Positions 27,634 to 42,583 of a DNA stretch of 49,077 nucleotides are shown here, one piece after another. Every line of letters starts with the position of its first letter. Positions within the stretch are counted from its first letter, which is position 1. Location: positions 1 through 49,077 of the forward strand of contig DASSTE010000058.1 in assembly GCA_035708085.1 (NCBI GenBank), read 5' to 3'. This stretch comes from DASSBR01 sp035708085 (GTDB taxonomy: Bacteria; Pseudomonadota; Gammaproteobacteria; Natronospirales; DASSBR01). The translations under genes and the position numbers were made by a program. The notes below the pieces were generated by a model that had not been told where the DNA came from, did not search any database, and saw only the letters and a program-made list of their open reading frames with translations.

Positions 27634-28128
27634 TCAGGTATCGACCGTCAGTTCGGATGTGCAAGCCGGACAGCGGTTCGCCTTGATCGGTATGCTCGTG
27701 CAGCAATGCGGGCATTCTTTCGTTGTCGGTGATACCGGCACGTCCTGCGGCTTGCGCTTCAGCTTGTTCATCTGGCGGAGCAGAACGAAAATCGACAGCG
27801 AGATCACGATGAAGGTGATGACGGTGCCAATAAAGGTTCCGTAGTTGAGCGTCACCGCATGTGCGGCCTGCGCCGCAGTCATCGAGTGGTAGGGGCCGGG
27901 CGGCGTGCCCTGCTTCAGAACGATAAAGTATTTTGAGAAATCGCGACCGCCGAGCAACAGTCCGAACGGCGGCATGATGACGTCGGCGACCAGCGATTTG
28001 CTGATCGCGCCGAACGCGGTGCCAATAACGATGCCGACCGCCATGTCCATGGCGTTGCCGCGCATCGCGAATTCCTTGAAATCGTGAAAGAAGCCTTTCA
28101 CTTGGGTTTCGGTGTGATTGATGTCCAT
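27634..28128 (-). CDS. mscL: Large-conductance mechanosensitive channel MscL with zinc-ribbon-like tail
   Basis: 164 residues, about 28 longer than E. coli MscL. The N-terminal helix and TM1 are typical (FKEFAMRGNAMDMAVGIVIG), followed by the periplasmic loop and TM2 (GTFIGTVITFIVISLSIFVL). After the basic KLKRK comes an extra domain with two CxxC pairs, ECPHC and RCPAC, about 13 residues apart, which should bind zinc. ATG at 28128 is fixed by a perfect AGGAGG 6 bp upstream, although the gene then overlaps the end of the Mur ligase by 31 bp. Inner membrane; releases solutes on hypo-osmotic shock. Confidence 0.94.
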   Translation of the reverse strand: MDINHTETQVKGFFHDFKEFAMRGNAMDMAVGIVIGTAFGAISKSLVADVIMPPFGLLLGGRDFSKYFIVLKQGTPPGPYHSMTAAQAAHAVTLNYGTFIGTVITFIVISLSIFVLLRQMNKLKRKPQDVPVSPTTKECPHCCTSIPIKANRCPACTSELTVDT

Positions 28129-29516
28129 AACGGTCCTCCTAGCCGTGCCATCACGTCTTCCATCGCCATGCCGCGTGAGCCCTTGATCAGAACCGCGTCG
28201 CCGGGCGCCAGCCGCGCCTTGAGAAATTCCGCGAGCGTCGCCTTGTCGTCGAAGCTGCGCAGCTCACCGGCAAAGCCGGCTGCGCGCAGTGCCTCCGCAA
28301 GCGCGCTCATCCGCCGGCCGTACAGCAGCACGCCATGGGCGGCCAGCGCCTGAATAGGCTCGGCCAGGGCTCGATGCCACTCAAGTTCGTCCGGACCGAG
28401 TTCGAGCATGTCGGCCAGACACAACCACCGTCGCCTCGGACCAAATTCCGCCAGCGTCGCGAGCGCGGCGCGCATCGACAGCGGACTGGCGTTGTAATAA
28501 TCCGCGAGTACGGTTACGCCGCCGGCCAATTCCACCCGCTTCGAGCGGGTGGCATCAGGCTCGAAGGCTGCGAGACCCGTACGCATGTCGGTATCATTGA
28601 GCCCCAATCGGCGTGCCACCGTGGCGGCCGCCAATACGTTCAACGCGTTGTGCCGGCCCGGCAGCGGCAGCGGGACGGCGGCTTGCTTGAGGCCGAGCCC
28701 GTCGAGGAGCAACTGGCGGCCCTTTATCCGCGCGCGCAGAACGTCGGGCCCGCCCCGCTCATCGCCGAAGCCGTAGCGCACGCAGTTCGCGTTCGCGTAG
28801 CATGCCAGGCGCGGGCGAAGCCAGTCGTCGTTATCGTGGATGAAGACGGTGCCGCCGTGCGCGGCAGTCCAGTCGAGCAGCCGGCACTCCTCGGCGGCGA
28901 CCGTTTCGACATCGCCGAGGGCATCAAGATGCTCCACGCCGATAGCGGTGACCAATGCCATCTCCGGCCGCACCAGTTCCGCGTGCGCAGCCATCGCGCC
29001 GGGCGCATCGATACCGATTTCGATTACCGCCGCGTCATGAGCAGGCCGGAGCGCCGACAACGTCATCGCGAGGCCGAGATAGCCGTTACGGCTACCTTCG
29101 GTCGCGAGCACCCGGCTAAACCTGGCACTCAGCATAGCCGTGAGCAGGTTCTTGGTGGTGGTTTTGCCGACCGCGCCGCCGATCCCGACTACCGGCAGAT
29201 CGAAGCGCTGCCGCCATGCGCCCGCTATGCTGCGCCAGCCGGCGAGCGTATCGTCAACGTTGAAGACCGAGGCAGAACCGGAAGCTGCAACTTCGCGATC
29301 GACAAGCAGACCGGCGGCCCCGCCGGCTACCGCCGCATCAATGAACTGATGACCATCAAAGCGCTCGCCGCGAATCGCAACGAACAAACTGCCCGCGACG
29401 TCGGCGCGCGTATCACTGGTGACACCGCTAAATTCAAGCGACGGGTAGTCAGCAGGATTCAGCCCCAGCGCTTGCGCAACGAATTGAGCTGTAAAAGCGG
29501 CGACCGGTACTGGCAA
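28098..29516 (-). CDS. MurF-like ligase (UDP-MurNAc-tripeptide--D-Ala-D-Ala ligase family)
   Basis: About 472 residues from a TTG at 29516; the start is uncertain because homology begins within a few residues and no clear ribosome site is seen. N-terminal MurF domain: SGVTSDTRADVAGSLFVAI and RGERFDGHQFIDAAV. Central ATPase with P-loop GGAVGKTTTKNLL, and C-terminal domain with DYYNASPLSMRAAL and KGSRGMAMEDVM. Two oddities: the usual GTNGKT/GSSGKT loop reads GAVGKT, and the segment holding the carbamylated lysine in MurF (VAKAKGE in E. coli) reads VAAEECR, with no lysine. No other cell-wall genes are nearby, unlike the usual dcw cluster. It may be the only MurF of the organism or a diverged paralog. 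Confidence 0.8.
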   Translation of the reverse strand: MPVPVAAFTAQFVAQALGLNPADYPSLEFSGVTSDTRADVAGSLFVAIRGERFDGHQFIDAAVAGGAAGLLVDREVAASGSASVFNVDDTLAGWRSIAGAWRQRFDLPVVGIGGAVGKTTTKNLLTAMLSARFSRVLATEGSRNGYLGLAMTLSALRPAHDAAVIEIGIDAPGAMAAHAELVRPEMALVTAIGVEHLDALGDVETVAAEECRLLDWTAAHGGTVFIHDNDDWLRPRLACYANANCVRYGFGDERGGPDVLRARIKGRQLLLDGLGLKQAAVPLPLPGRHNALNVLAAATVARRLGLNDTDMRTGLAAFEPDATRSKRVELAGGVTVLADYYNASPLSMRAALATLAEFGPRRRWLCLADMLELGPDELEWHRALAEPIQALAAHGVLLYGRRMSALAEALRAAGFAGELRSFDDKATLAEFLKARLAPGDAVLIKGSRGMAMEDVMARLGGPLWTSITPKPK

Positions 29517-29549
29517 TGGAGCACCCGAACAAGAGGTTACAATATCGTT

Positions 29550-29939
29550 GTGGGTATCATACTGGTTATTGTTATCGCTGTTGCGACCGGCTGGCTCTGG
29601 AACGACACGCTCAAGGCGCGCGAACAGATGCTCGCCCGCTGCCGGCGGGCCTGCAACGACCTTGCGATGCAATTGCTGGATGAAACCGTTGCCGTCCACC
29701 GCGTCGGCTTCGGCCGCACGGATCGCGGCCGCATTGCGCTGCGGCGCACCTACGAATTCGAATTCAGCGCCGACGGTAAGGATCGCTGGGCCGGTCGCGC
29801 GATTCTGCTCGGCCGCAGACTGGAGATGCTGCAGATGGAGACACCGGACGGCCTGACTATCGTCAACGGCCGCGGCCAGCCGCCGCACCGCACGCTGGGG
29901 CCGCGCGGTGGCGAAAGTCACTGGGAGCGCTACCATTGA
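29550..29939 (+). CDS. DUF3301 family membrane-anchored protein
   Basis: 129 residues from GTG 29550, with AAGAGG upstream at a rather long distance. An N-terminal membrane helix (VGIILVIVIAVATGWLW) is followed by the DUF3301 pattern: REQMLARCRRACNDLAMQLLDETV, then RIALRRTYEFEFSADGKDRWAGRAILLGRRLEML. Function unknown; the family is found mainly in Gammaproteobacteria. Its frame is open far upstream across the Mur ligase, but that part is antisense shadow. It overlaps the next gene (TGATG), so the two are a unit, and it diverges from the Mur ligase with only 33 bp between. Confidence 0.8.
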   Translation: MGIILVIVIAVATGWLWNDTLKAREQMLARCRRACNDLAMQLLDETVAVHRVGFGRTDRGRIALRRTYEFEFSADGKDRWAGRAILLGRRLEMLQMETPDGLTIVNGRGQPPHRTLGPRGGESHWERYH

Positions 29940-30178
29940 TGTCGGTCATCAACGGCCTGGGATTGCTCGGCGTCTTCCTGGTGCTGCTGATGTATTTCCT
30001 GTTGCAGATCGGCCGGATTCGCGCCGAATCGCTGGCGTACTCGCTCGTCAACGCGTGCGGGTCGGTGCTGATCCTGATTTCGCTGTATTTTTTCTTCAAT
30101 CTGTCGTCGGCCGTGATCGAAACGGCATGGCTGGCGATCAGCCTGTTCGGCATCTATAGAGCGCTTCGGCGCACCTGA
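29939..30178 (+). CDS. CBU_0592-family small membrane protein
   Basis: 79 residues, nearly all hydrophobic, with two to three membrane helices (GLLGVFLVLLMYFLLQIGRI, ACGSVLILISLYFFFNLSSA, VIETAWLAISLFGIYRAL). The pattern YSLVN-x-CGSVLILISLYFFFNLSSAVIE-x-AW resembles the CBU_0592 family, whose function is unknown. ATG overlaps the DUF3301 stop by 1 bp, so translation is probably coupled. Inner membrane. Confidence 0.8.
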   Translation: MSVINGLGLLGVFLVLLMYFLLQIGRIRAESLAYSLVNACGSVLILISLYFFFNLSSAVIETAWLAISLFGIYRALRRT

Positions 30179-30209
30179 CAACGTAAAAAACTATTAGGAG
30201 AGCCGCACC

Positions 30210-33326
<3,117 letters not shown>

Positions 33327-33345
33327 CGCTAAGTGCTTCTCTTGT

Positions 33346-33373
33346 ACTAGCTACTGGTGACTAGCGACTTTCT
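33346..33373. repeat. Heptad array, copy F (ACTAGCG type)
   Basis: Four 7-bp units in a row: ACTAGCT, ACTGGTG, ACTAGCG, ACTTTCT. It fills most of the 45-bp gap between two convergent genes, and its end forms the ftsH stop codon (TAG on the minus strand). The unit differs from the GGGTYAA class but has the same 7-bp period and again carries stop triplets. Confidence 0.6.
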
Positions 33374-35309
33374 AGTGCTGCCCGGCGGGATCGCCGATTG
33401 GCCCTTCGGTCGGCTTGTCCTTGCCAAGCTTCGGCTTGACCGGCCGTTCGTGGCTGCCGCCGGTCGGCGGCGTAGTGTCGATCCAGTCGACCGGCGGCCG
33501 CGGCGGCTTGCCCGCCATGATGTCCGCGATCTGCTCGGCGTCGATCGTCTCGTACTTGATCAGCGCCTCCGCCATCAGGTGCAGCTTCTCCAGGTTGTCC
33601 TTGAGCAGCCTTTCCGCACGCTTGTAGTTGTCATCGATGACGAGGCGAATTTCCTCGTCGATCGCATGTGCGGTGTCATCCGAGACATTCTTGTGGCGCG
33701 CGACGGAATGGCCGAGGAACACTTCGTTCTCGTCCTCGCCGTAGCTCAGCGGCCCCATGCGATCCGACAGGCCCCAGCGCGTGACCATGCTGCGCGCAAT
33801 CTCGGTGGCGCGCTCGATGTCGTTGGACGCGCCGGTGGTGACGTAGTCCGGGCCGAAAATCAGCAGCTCTGCGATCCGACCGCCGAACAGGCTGGACAAC
33901 TGGCTCTCCAGGCGCCGCTTGCTGTGGCTGTAGCGGTCGTCCTCCGGCAGGAACATCGTCACGCCCAGCGCGCGGCCGCGCGGAATGATCGTGACCTTGT
34001 AGACCGGGTCGTGATCCGGCACCAGCAGACCAACGATTGCGTGGCCCGCCTCGTGGTAGGCGGTGAGCTTCTTCTCTTCCTCGCTCATCACCATCGAGCG
34101 GCGCTCGGCGCCCATCATGATCTTGTCCTTGGCCTTTTCGAGGTCGCTCATCTCGACTTCGCGCTTGTTGGCGCGTGCGGCGAACAGCGCCGCCTCGTTG
34201 ACCAGGTTGGCGAGATCCGCGCCGGAGAACCCCGGCGTACCGCGCGCGATGATGCTCGGCCGGACCGAATCGCCCGACGGCACCTTGCGCAGGTGTACTT
34301 TCAGGATCTGCTCACGGCCGCGCACGTCCGGCAGTGGCACGACGACCTGGCGGTCGAAACGCCCGGGGCGCAGCAGCGCCGGGTCGAGGACATCCGGCCG
34401 GTTGGTCGCCGCCATGATGATGATGCCTTCATTGCCCTCGAAACCGTCCATCTCGACCAGCAACTGGTTAAGCGTCTGCTCGCGCTCGTCGTGGCCGCCG
34501 CCGAGGCCCGCGCCGCGATGGCGACCGACCGCGTCGATTTCGTCGATGAAGATGATGCACGGCGCATGCTTCTTGGCCTGCTCGAACATGTCGCGCACGC
34601 GCGATGCGCCGACACCGACGAACATCTCGACGAAGTCGGAGCCGGAAATCGTGAAGAACGGCACCTTCGCCTCGCCGGCGATCGCCTTGGCGAGCAGCGT
34701 CTTGCCGGTGCCGGGCGGGCCCACCATCAGCACGCCGCGCGGAATCTTGCCGCCGAGGCGCTGGAACTTGGCCGGGTCGCGCAGGAATTCGACCAACTCG
34801 CCGACTTCTTCCTTCGCTTCCTCGACGCCGGCGACGTCATTAAACGTAATCTTGACCTGGTCTTCGCCAAGCATGCGCGCACGGCTCTTGCCGAACGACA
34901 TCGCGCCGCGGCCCGCGCCGCCACCCTGCATCTGGCGCATGAAGAATATCCACACGCCGATCAGCAGCAGGAACGGGAACCACGAGATGAAGATCTGCAT
35001 CAGGATCGACTGCTGCTCGGGCGGCTTGGCGTTTACCTGCACGTTGTTCTTCAGCAGTTCCTGAACCAGCGCCGAACTGTCGGTCGAAGGCGTATAGGTC
35101 GTAAAGGCCTGGCCGGTCGCGCTGGTCCCGTTGATCGTGCGACCGGAGAACGTCACGCTCGCGACGCCCCCGTCCTTCACTTTGGAGACAAAGGTCGAGT
35201 ACGGCATCGACGTGGCCTTGCTGGTGCTCGGCCCGAAGCTGTTGAACACGGTGACCAAAACCACCGCGATAATGCCCCATAAAATGAGGTTTTTGAAAAG
35301 ATCGTTCAA
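33372..35309 (-). CDS. ftsH: ATP-dependent zinc metalloprotease FtsH
   Basis: 645 residues from TTG 35309, which gives the canonical start NDLFKNLILWGIIAVVLV and has GAGGA 7 bp upstream. A TTG 12 codons earlier is less likely. TM1 at about 8-26, a periplasmic domain, TM2 at about 102-125. AAA+ Walker A GPPGTGKTLLAKA near residue 198, Walker B IIFIDEIDAVG, and the SRH segment ATNRPDVLDPALLRPGRFDR. Zinc site HEAGH near residue 419. It degrades membrane proteins and regulators such as LpxC in relatives. Last gene of carA-carB-greA-rlmE-ftsH; the stop codon sits in repeat F. Confidence 0.97.
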   Translation of the reverse strand: MNDLFKNLILWGIIAVVLVTVFNSFGPSTSKATSMPYSTFVSKVKDGGVASVTFSGRTINGTSATGQAFTTYTPSTDSSALVQELLKNNVQVNAKPPEQQSILMQIFISWFPFLLLIGVWIFFMRQMQGGGAGRGAMSFGKSRARMLGEDQVKITFNDVAGVEEAKEEVGELVEFLRDPAKFQRLGGKIPRGVLMVGPPGTGKTLLAKAIAGEAKVPFFTISGSDFVEMFVGVGASRVRDMFEQAKKHAPCIIFIDEIDAVGRHRGAGLGGGHDEREQTLNQLLVEMDGFEGNEGIIIMAATNRPDVLDPALLRPGRFDRQVVVPLPDVRGREQILKVHLRKVPSGDSVRPSIIARGTPGFSGADLANLVNEAALFAARANKREVEMSDLEKAKDKIMMGAERRSMVMSEEEKKLTAYHEAGHAIVGLLVPDHDPVYKVTIIPRGRALGVTMFLPEDDRYSHSKRRLESQLSSLFGGRIAELLIFGPDYVTTGASNDIERATEIARSMVTRWGLSDRMGPLSYGEDENEVFLGHSVARHKNVSDDTAHAIDEEIRLVIDDNYKRAERLLKDNLEKLHLMAEALIKYETIDAEQIADIMAGKPPRPPVDWIDTTPPTGGSHERPVKPKLGKDKPTEGPIGDPAGQH

Positions 35310-35379
35310 ATCGCTATCCTCGGCGACCGCCTGTTGCAGCGGCAACCTTCACGATACCCCTTCCGGTTGCTAAAAACCA

Positions 35380-36015
35380 TTATACAGACTGCTTCGCGGC
35401 GTCTCGGGCGAGCAGGTAAACCTCGCGGCTGCGCGGCCGCGACGCATCCGGCTTGCGGATCACGACTTTCCCAAATTGCCGACGTATGCCCGCGACGAAG
35501 GCATCAAACCCTTCGCCCTGAAAAACTTTTACCAAAAAATCCCCGCCCGGCTTCAGCCGTTCGATAGCGAATTCCGCCGCGAGTTCCGCGAGCGCCATCG
35601 CTCGCGGCTGATCCACCGCGGCAACACCACTAATGTTGGGGGCCATGTCGGACAATACAAGGTCCACCTGATGGCCGCCCAAGGCGGTTTCGAGCGCCGC
35701 CAGCGGCCCGGATTCACGGAAATCGCCGCGGATGAGATCAACGCCGGCGAGCGGCGGCATCTCCAGCAGGTCCAGCGCGAAGACGCGGCCGCCGCGCCCG
35801 ATGCGCTGTGCGGCGTATTGGCTCCAGCCGCCCGGCGCCGCCCCGAGGTCGACGACCGTCATTCCGGGCTTCAGCAGGCGGTACTTGTCGTCAAGTTCGG
35901 CGAGCTTGAAGACGGCGCGGGAGCGCCATTGTTCGGCGCGCGCTCGTTTAACGTAGGCGTCGGAATGATGCTCGGCCAGCCAGCGCCGGCTGCTGCCTTT
36001 ACGGCGGCGGGTCAA
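35380..36015 (-). CDS. rlmE: 23S rRNA 2'-O-ribose methyltransferase RlmE (FtsJ/RrmJ)
   Basis: 211 residues. Methylates U2552 of 23S rRNA using S-adenosylmethionine (family knowledge). Motif I VVDLGAAPGGWSQYAAQRIG near residue 53, catalytic Asp in LVLSDMAPNISG, Lys in FLVKVFQGEGF, and RKPDASRPRSREVY near the end (K-D-K-E tetrad). The only plausible start is TTG 36015: a TAA lies two codons upstream and no ATG or GTG follows before motif I. That TTG and its upstream region are part of heptad repeat C, and no Shine-Dalgarno is visible. The usual neighbour yhbY is absent. ftsH follows after 70 bp. Confidence 0.95.
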   Translation of the reverse strand: MTRRRKGSSRRWLAEHHSDAYVKRARAEQWRSRAVFKLAELDDKYRLLKPGMTVVDLGAAPGGWSQYAAQRIGRGGRVFALDLLEMPPLAGVDLIRGDFRESGPLAALETALGGHQVDLVLSDMAPNISGVAAVDQPRAMALAELAAEFAIERLKPGGDFLVKVFQGEGFDAFVAGIRRQFGKVVIRKPDASRPRSREVYLLARDAAKQSV

Positions 36016-36110
36016 GGGTTAAGAGACGGGTTAAGGGTCAGAGGTTAAGGGTCAAAGAGGCAACGGCAAAAGCGTCTTTGCCTTTTACCTTTGACCTTTT
36101 ACCTTTTACC
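36009..36110. repeat. Heptad-repeat inverted array, copy C
   Basis: The left arm has GGGTCAA (36009-36015), GGGTTAA, a 5-bp break, GGGTTAA, GGGTCAG, AGGTTAA, GGGTCAA (to 36055). The apex is a perfect hairpin GGCAAA-AGCGTC-TTTGCC (36065-36082). The right arm is CCTTTTA, CCTTTGA, CCTTTTA, CCTTTTA, CC (36081-36110). It fills the whole gap between greA (stop 4 bp away) and rlmE, and its first unit contains the rlmE TTG start codon. Confidence 0.9.
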
Positions 36111-36113
36111 GTT

Positions 36114-36590
36114 CTATTCATATCTGACCTCAACAACCTCAAAATTCTTCTCGCCCCCTGGAGTCCGCACCGTCACGGCATCGCCTTCCATCTTGCCGAT
36201 CAACGCGCGGGCGATCGGCGAGTTGATCGAGATGCGTCCGGCCTTGATGTCGGCCTCGTCCTCGCCGACGATCTGATAGGTGACTTCGTTGCCGCTGTCT
36301 TCATCTTCAAGATCGACGGTCGCGCCAAAAACGATCTTGCCGCCGGCATTGAGCTTGGTCACATCGATAATCTCGGCGTTGCCGAGTTTGCTCTCGATCT
36401 CCTGGATGCGACCCTCGATGAAGCCCTGCTCCTCGCGCGCCGCGTGGTATTCCGCGTTTTCCTTGAGATCGCCGTGCGCGCGCGCCTCGGCAATCGCTGC
36501 AATCACCCGCGGCCGATCCTCGCCTTTCAGGCGCTTGAGTTCGTCGCGCAGGCTCTGCGCACCGCGTACGGTCAGTGGCGTCCGGCTCAT
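36114..36590 (-). CDS. greA: Transcription elongation factor GreA
   Basis: 158 residues, the normal size. It rescues backtracked RNA polymerase by stimulating transcript cleavage. The N-terminal coiled coil carries the acidic tip residues in HGDLKENAEYHAAREEQGF, and the C-terminal FKBP-like domain includes INSPIARALIGKMEGDAVTV. ATG 36590, 2 bp after the carB stop. The carB-greA-rlmE-ftsH order is common in beta- and gammaproteobacteria. Confidence 0.97.
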   Translation of the reverse strand: MSRTPLTVRGAQSLRDELKRLKGEDRPRVIAAIAEARAHGDLKENAEYHAAREEQGFIEGRIQEIESKLGNAEIIDVTKLNAGGKIVFGATVDLEDEDSGNEVTYQIVGEDEADIKAGRISINSPIARALIGKMEGDAVTVRTPGGEKNFEVVEVRYE

Positions 36591-36592
36591 TG

Positions 36593-39820
<3,228 letters not shown>

Positions 39821-39822
39821 GC

Positions 39823-40962
39823 TTAACCTGCGGTTGCGCGTGATTTGGCCGGGGCGTGACGCTCCATCAGTTCCACAAAATGCTCGAACACCGGCCCCAC
39901 ATCATGCGGCCCCGGACTCGCTTCCGGATGCCCCTGGAACGCAAAGGCAGGCGCGTCGGTGCATTCGACGCCCTGGAGCGTGCCGTCAAAAAGCGAGCGA
40001 TGGGTGGCTTTCAGGTTTGCCGGCAATGTCGCCTCGTCGAGCGCAAAGCCGTGATTCTGGCTGCTGATCATGACTTCGCCGGTGCGCAAATCCTGCACGG
40101 GGTGATTGGCGCCGTGGTGGCCAAATTTCATCTTGAGCGTGCGCGCGCCCATCATGAGACCCAGCAATTGGTGGCCAAGGCAGATGCCGAATTGCGGCAT
40201 GCGCGCGGCCATGAACTCGCGCATCGCCTCGATTGCGTAGTCGCACGCAGCAGGGTCACCCGGCCCGTTCGACAGGAATACGCCGTCCGGCTGCATTGCC
40301 AGCACATCGGACGCCGGCGTTTTAGCCGGCACTACCGTCACCCGGCAGCCGCAATCGACCAGCTTGCGCAGAATGTTGCGCTTGACGCCGAAGTCGTAGG
40401 CGACGACGTTGAAGCGTGGCTGGGGCGCTTTCTCGACGCCCCAGGTGGGCTGGCCCCACTCATAGGTTTCGGTCGTGCTGACGACTTTTGCCAGATCCAT
40501 GCCTTCGAGCCCCGGGAAGTCGCGCGCGGCAGCGAGCGCCTCGTCTTCGCCGACCCGTCCGGCCATGATGCAGGCGTTCTGGGCGCCCTTCGCGCGCAGC
40601 AGGCGCGTCAGCTTGCGGGTATCGACGTCGGCGATCCCGACCTTGTTCTGCTCGACGAGCCAGTCGCCCAGTGCGTGCTGGATGCGCCAGTTGCTGGCTC
40701 GATACGGCACGTCGCGTACGATCAGGCCCTCGGCCTGCATGCGCTCCGACTCCATGTCCTCGGCATTGGCGCCGACGTTGCCGATATGCGGGAATGTGAG
40801 CGTAACGAGCTGGCGGGCATACGACGGATCGCTCAGGATTTCCTGATAACCCGTCATCGCGGTATTGAAAACGACTTCGCCCACCGCCACGCCGGGGGCG
40901 CCAACGGATCGACCGCGGAAGATCGTCCCGTCGGCAAGTGCAAGTATGGCCGGCTGATCCAA
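39823..40962 (-). CDS. carA: Carbamoyl-phosphate synthase small subunit (glutaminase)
   Basis: 379 residues. The N-terminal CarA domain (FNTAMTGYQEILSDPSYARQ) is followed by a class I glutamine amidotransferase with the nucleophile Cys in FGICLGHQLLGLMMGARTLK and the His in VECTDAPAFAFQGHPEASPG. Start is TTG 40962 with a strong AGGAGG 5 bp upstream. First gene of the carA-carB-greA-rlmE-ftsH block; a promoter and a terminator-like hairpin lie in its leader. Confidence 0.97.
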   Translation of the reverse strand: MDQPAILALADGTIFRGRSVGAPGVAVGEVVFNTAMTGYQEILSDPSYARQLVTLTFPHIGNVGANAEDMESERMQAEGLIVRDVPYRASNWRIQHALGDWLVEQNKVGIADVDTRKLTRLLRAKGAQNACIMAGRVGEDEALAAARDFPGLEGMDLAKVVSTTETYEWGQPTWGVEKAPQPRFNVVAYDFGVKRNILRKLVDCGCRVTVVPAKTPASDVLAMQPDGVFLSNGPGDPAACDYAIEAMREFMAARMPQFGICLGHQLLGLMMGARTLKMKFGHHGANHPVQDLRTGEVMISSQNHGFALDEATLPANLKATHRSLFDGTLQGVECTDAPAFAFQGHPEASPGPHDVGPVFEHFVELMERHAPAKSRATAG

Positions 40963-40992
40963 GAACCCCTCCTGAGCGACTCGTCAGGCCGC

Positions 40993-41022
40993 AAAAAACC
41001 GGCGAACCGTGTCGGTCCGCGG
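40993..41022 (-). terminator. Terminator-like hairpin in the carA leader (possible attenuator)
   Basis: On the minus strand, CCG-CGGACCG, loop ACA, CGGTTCG, CCGG, then TTTTTT. The inner stem is 7 bp with one G-T pair and extends by three pairs with a one-base bulge; six Ts follow. It ends about 30 nt before the carA start and about 50 nt after the predicted transcription start. No minus-strand gene lies upstream for it to terminate, which points to attenuation of carAB. Confidence 0.6.
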
Positions 41023-41075
41023 CAAAAGTCAGAGATGATTCAGCGTCGGGAAGAAAATCGGCGTGAATCCGGGTG

Positions 41076-41104
41076 ATTCTAATGAACAGCTGGTCGAATG
41101 TCCA
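41076..41104 (-). promoter_or_regulatory. Sigma-70 promoter of carAB
   Basis: The minus strand has TGGACA (41104-41099), a 17-bp spacer and TAGAAT (41081-41076): 5 of 6 matches in each box with ideal spacing. The transcript would begin near 41069, giving a leader of about 107 nt that contains the hairpin at 40993-41022. Confidence 0.7.
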
Positions 41105-41186
41105 TTCGGGAAGCTGTTAGTGGGCCGGCCCTGCTCCCGGCAGCACGCTTTACATTCTCCCTCGGATGATGGAAGCTTGGCGCGCC

Positions 41187-41555
41187 ATGAACAAGAAAGT
41201 TCTGATTATTGAAGACGACCGCGAAGTTCGGGACTCCCTGACCATGTTGCTCGAGATGGAAGGCTATTCGGCCGCCGTCGCCGACCACGGACGCGATGCG
41301 CTCGACTATCTGCGCTCGCAAAAAGACCTGCCCTGCCTGATCCTGCTCGACCTGATGATGCCGGTGATGGACGGCTTCACGTTCCGGGCCGAGCAAAAGG
41401 CGGACGCTGCGCTGGGAAACATTCCTGTCGTCGTCATGTCGGCTGCCGGCAATATCCATGAAAAGCTGCCGGGGCTCGAAGCCAAGGCCTATCTCAAGAA
41501 GCCGATGGACTTCAGCGACGTGGTGAACGCGGTCGAACGGTACTGCAACGCCTAG
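41187..41555 (+). CDS. Stand-alone response regulator receiver protein
   Basis: 122 residues, only a CheY-like receiver domain. Acidic pair IIEDDREVRDSL near the N-terminus, phosphoacceptor Asp55 in LILLDLMMPVMDGF, conserved Ser in VVVMSAAGN and Lys in AYLKKPMDF. I chose ATG 41187 (NKKVLIIEDD) over an in-frame ATG seven codons earlier, since the fold starts there. No output domain and no kinase beside it. It converges on lipA with 5 bp between stops. Probably acts by protein-protein contact in a phosphorelay. Confidence 0.88.
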   Translation: MNKKVLIIEDDREVRDSLTMLLEMEGYSAAVADHGRDALDYLRSQKDLPCLILLDLMMPVMDGFTFRAEQKADAALGNIPVVVMSAAGNIHEKLPGLEAKAYLKKPMDFSDVVNAVERYCNA

Positions 41556-41560
41556 CGGCT

Positions 41561-42568
<1,008 letters not shown>

Positions 42569-42583
42569 GGGGATGATGGCAAA

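Noticed and set aside
28335..29549. Upstream part of the long frame that contains the DUF3301 gene
   Set aside because: Antisense to the MurF-like gene; DUF3301 similarity and the membrane helix begin only at about 29550.
33357..35282. 641-residue open frame on the plus strand
   Set aside because: Antisense shadow of ftsH.
35307..35345. TTG at 35345 as ftsH start
   Set aside because: It would add 12 residues before the conserved NDLFKNLILW start; the TTG at 35309 has GAGGA at a good distance.
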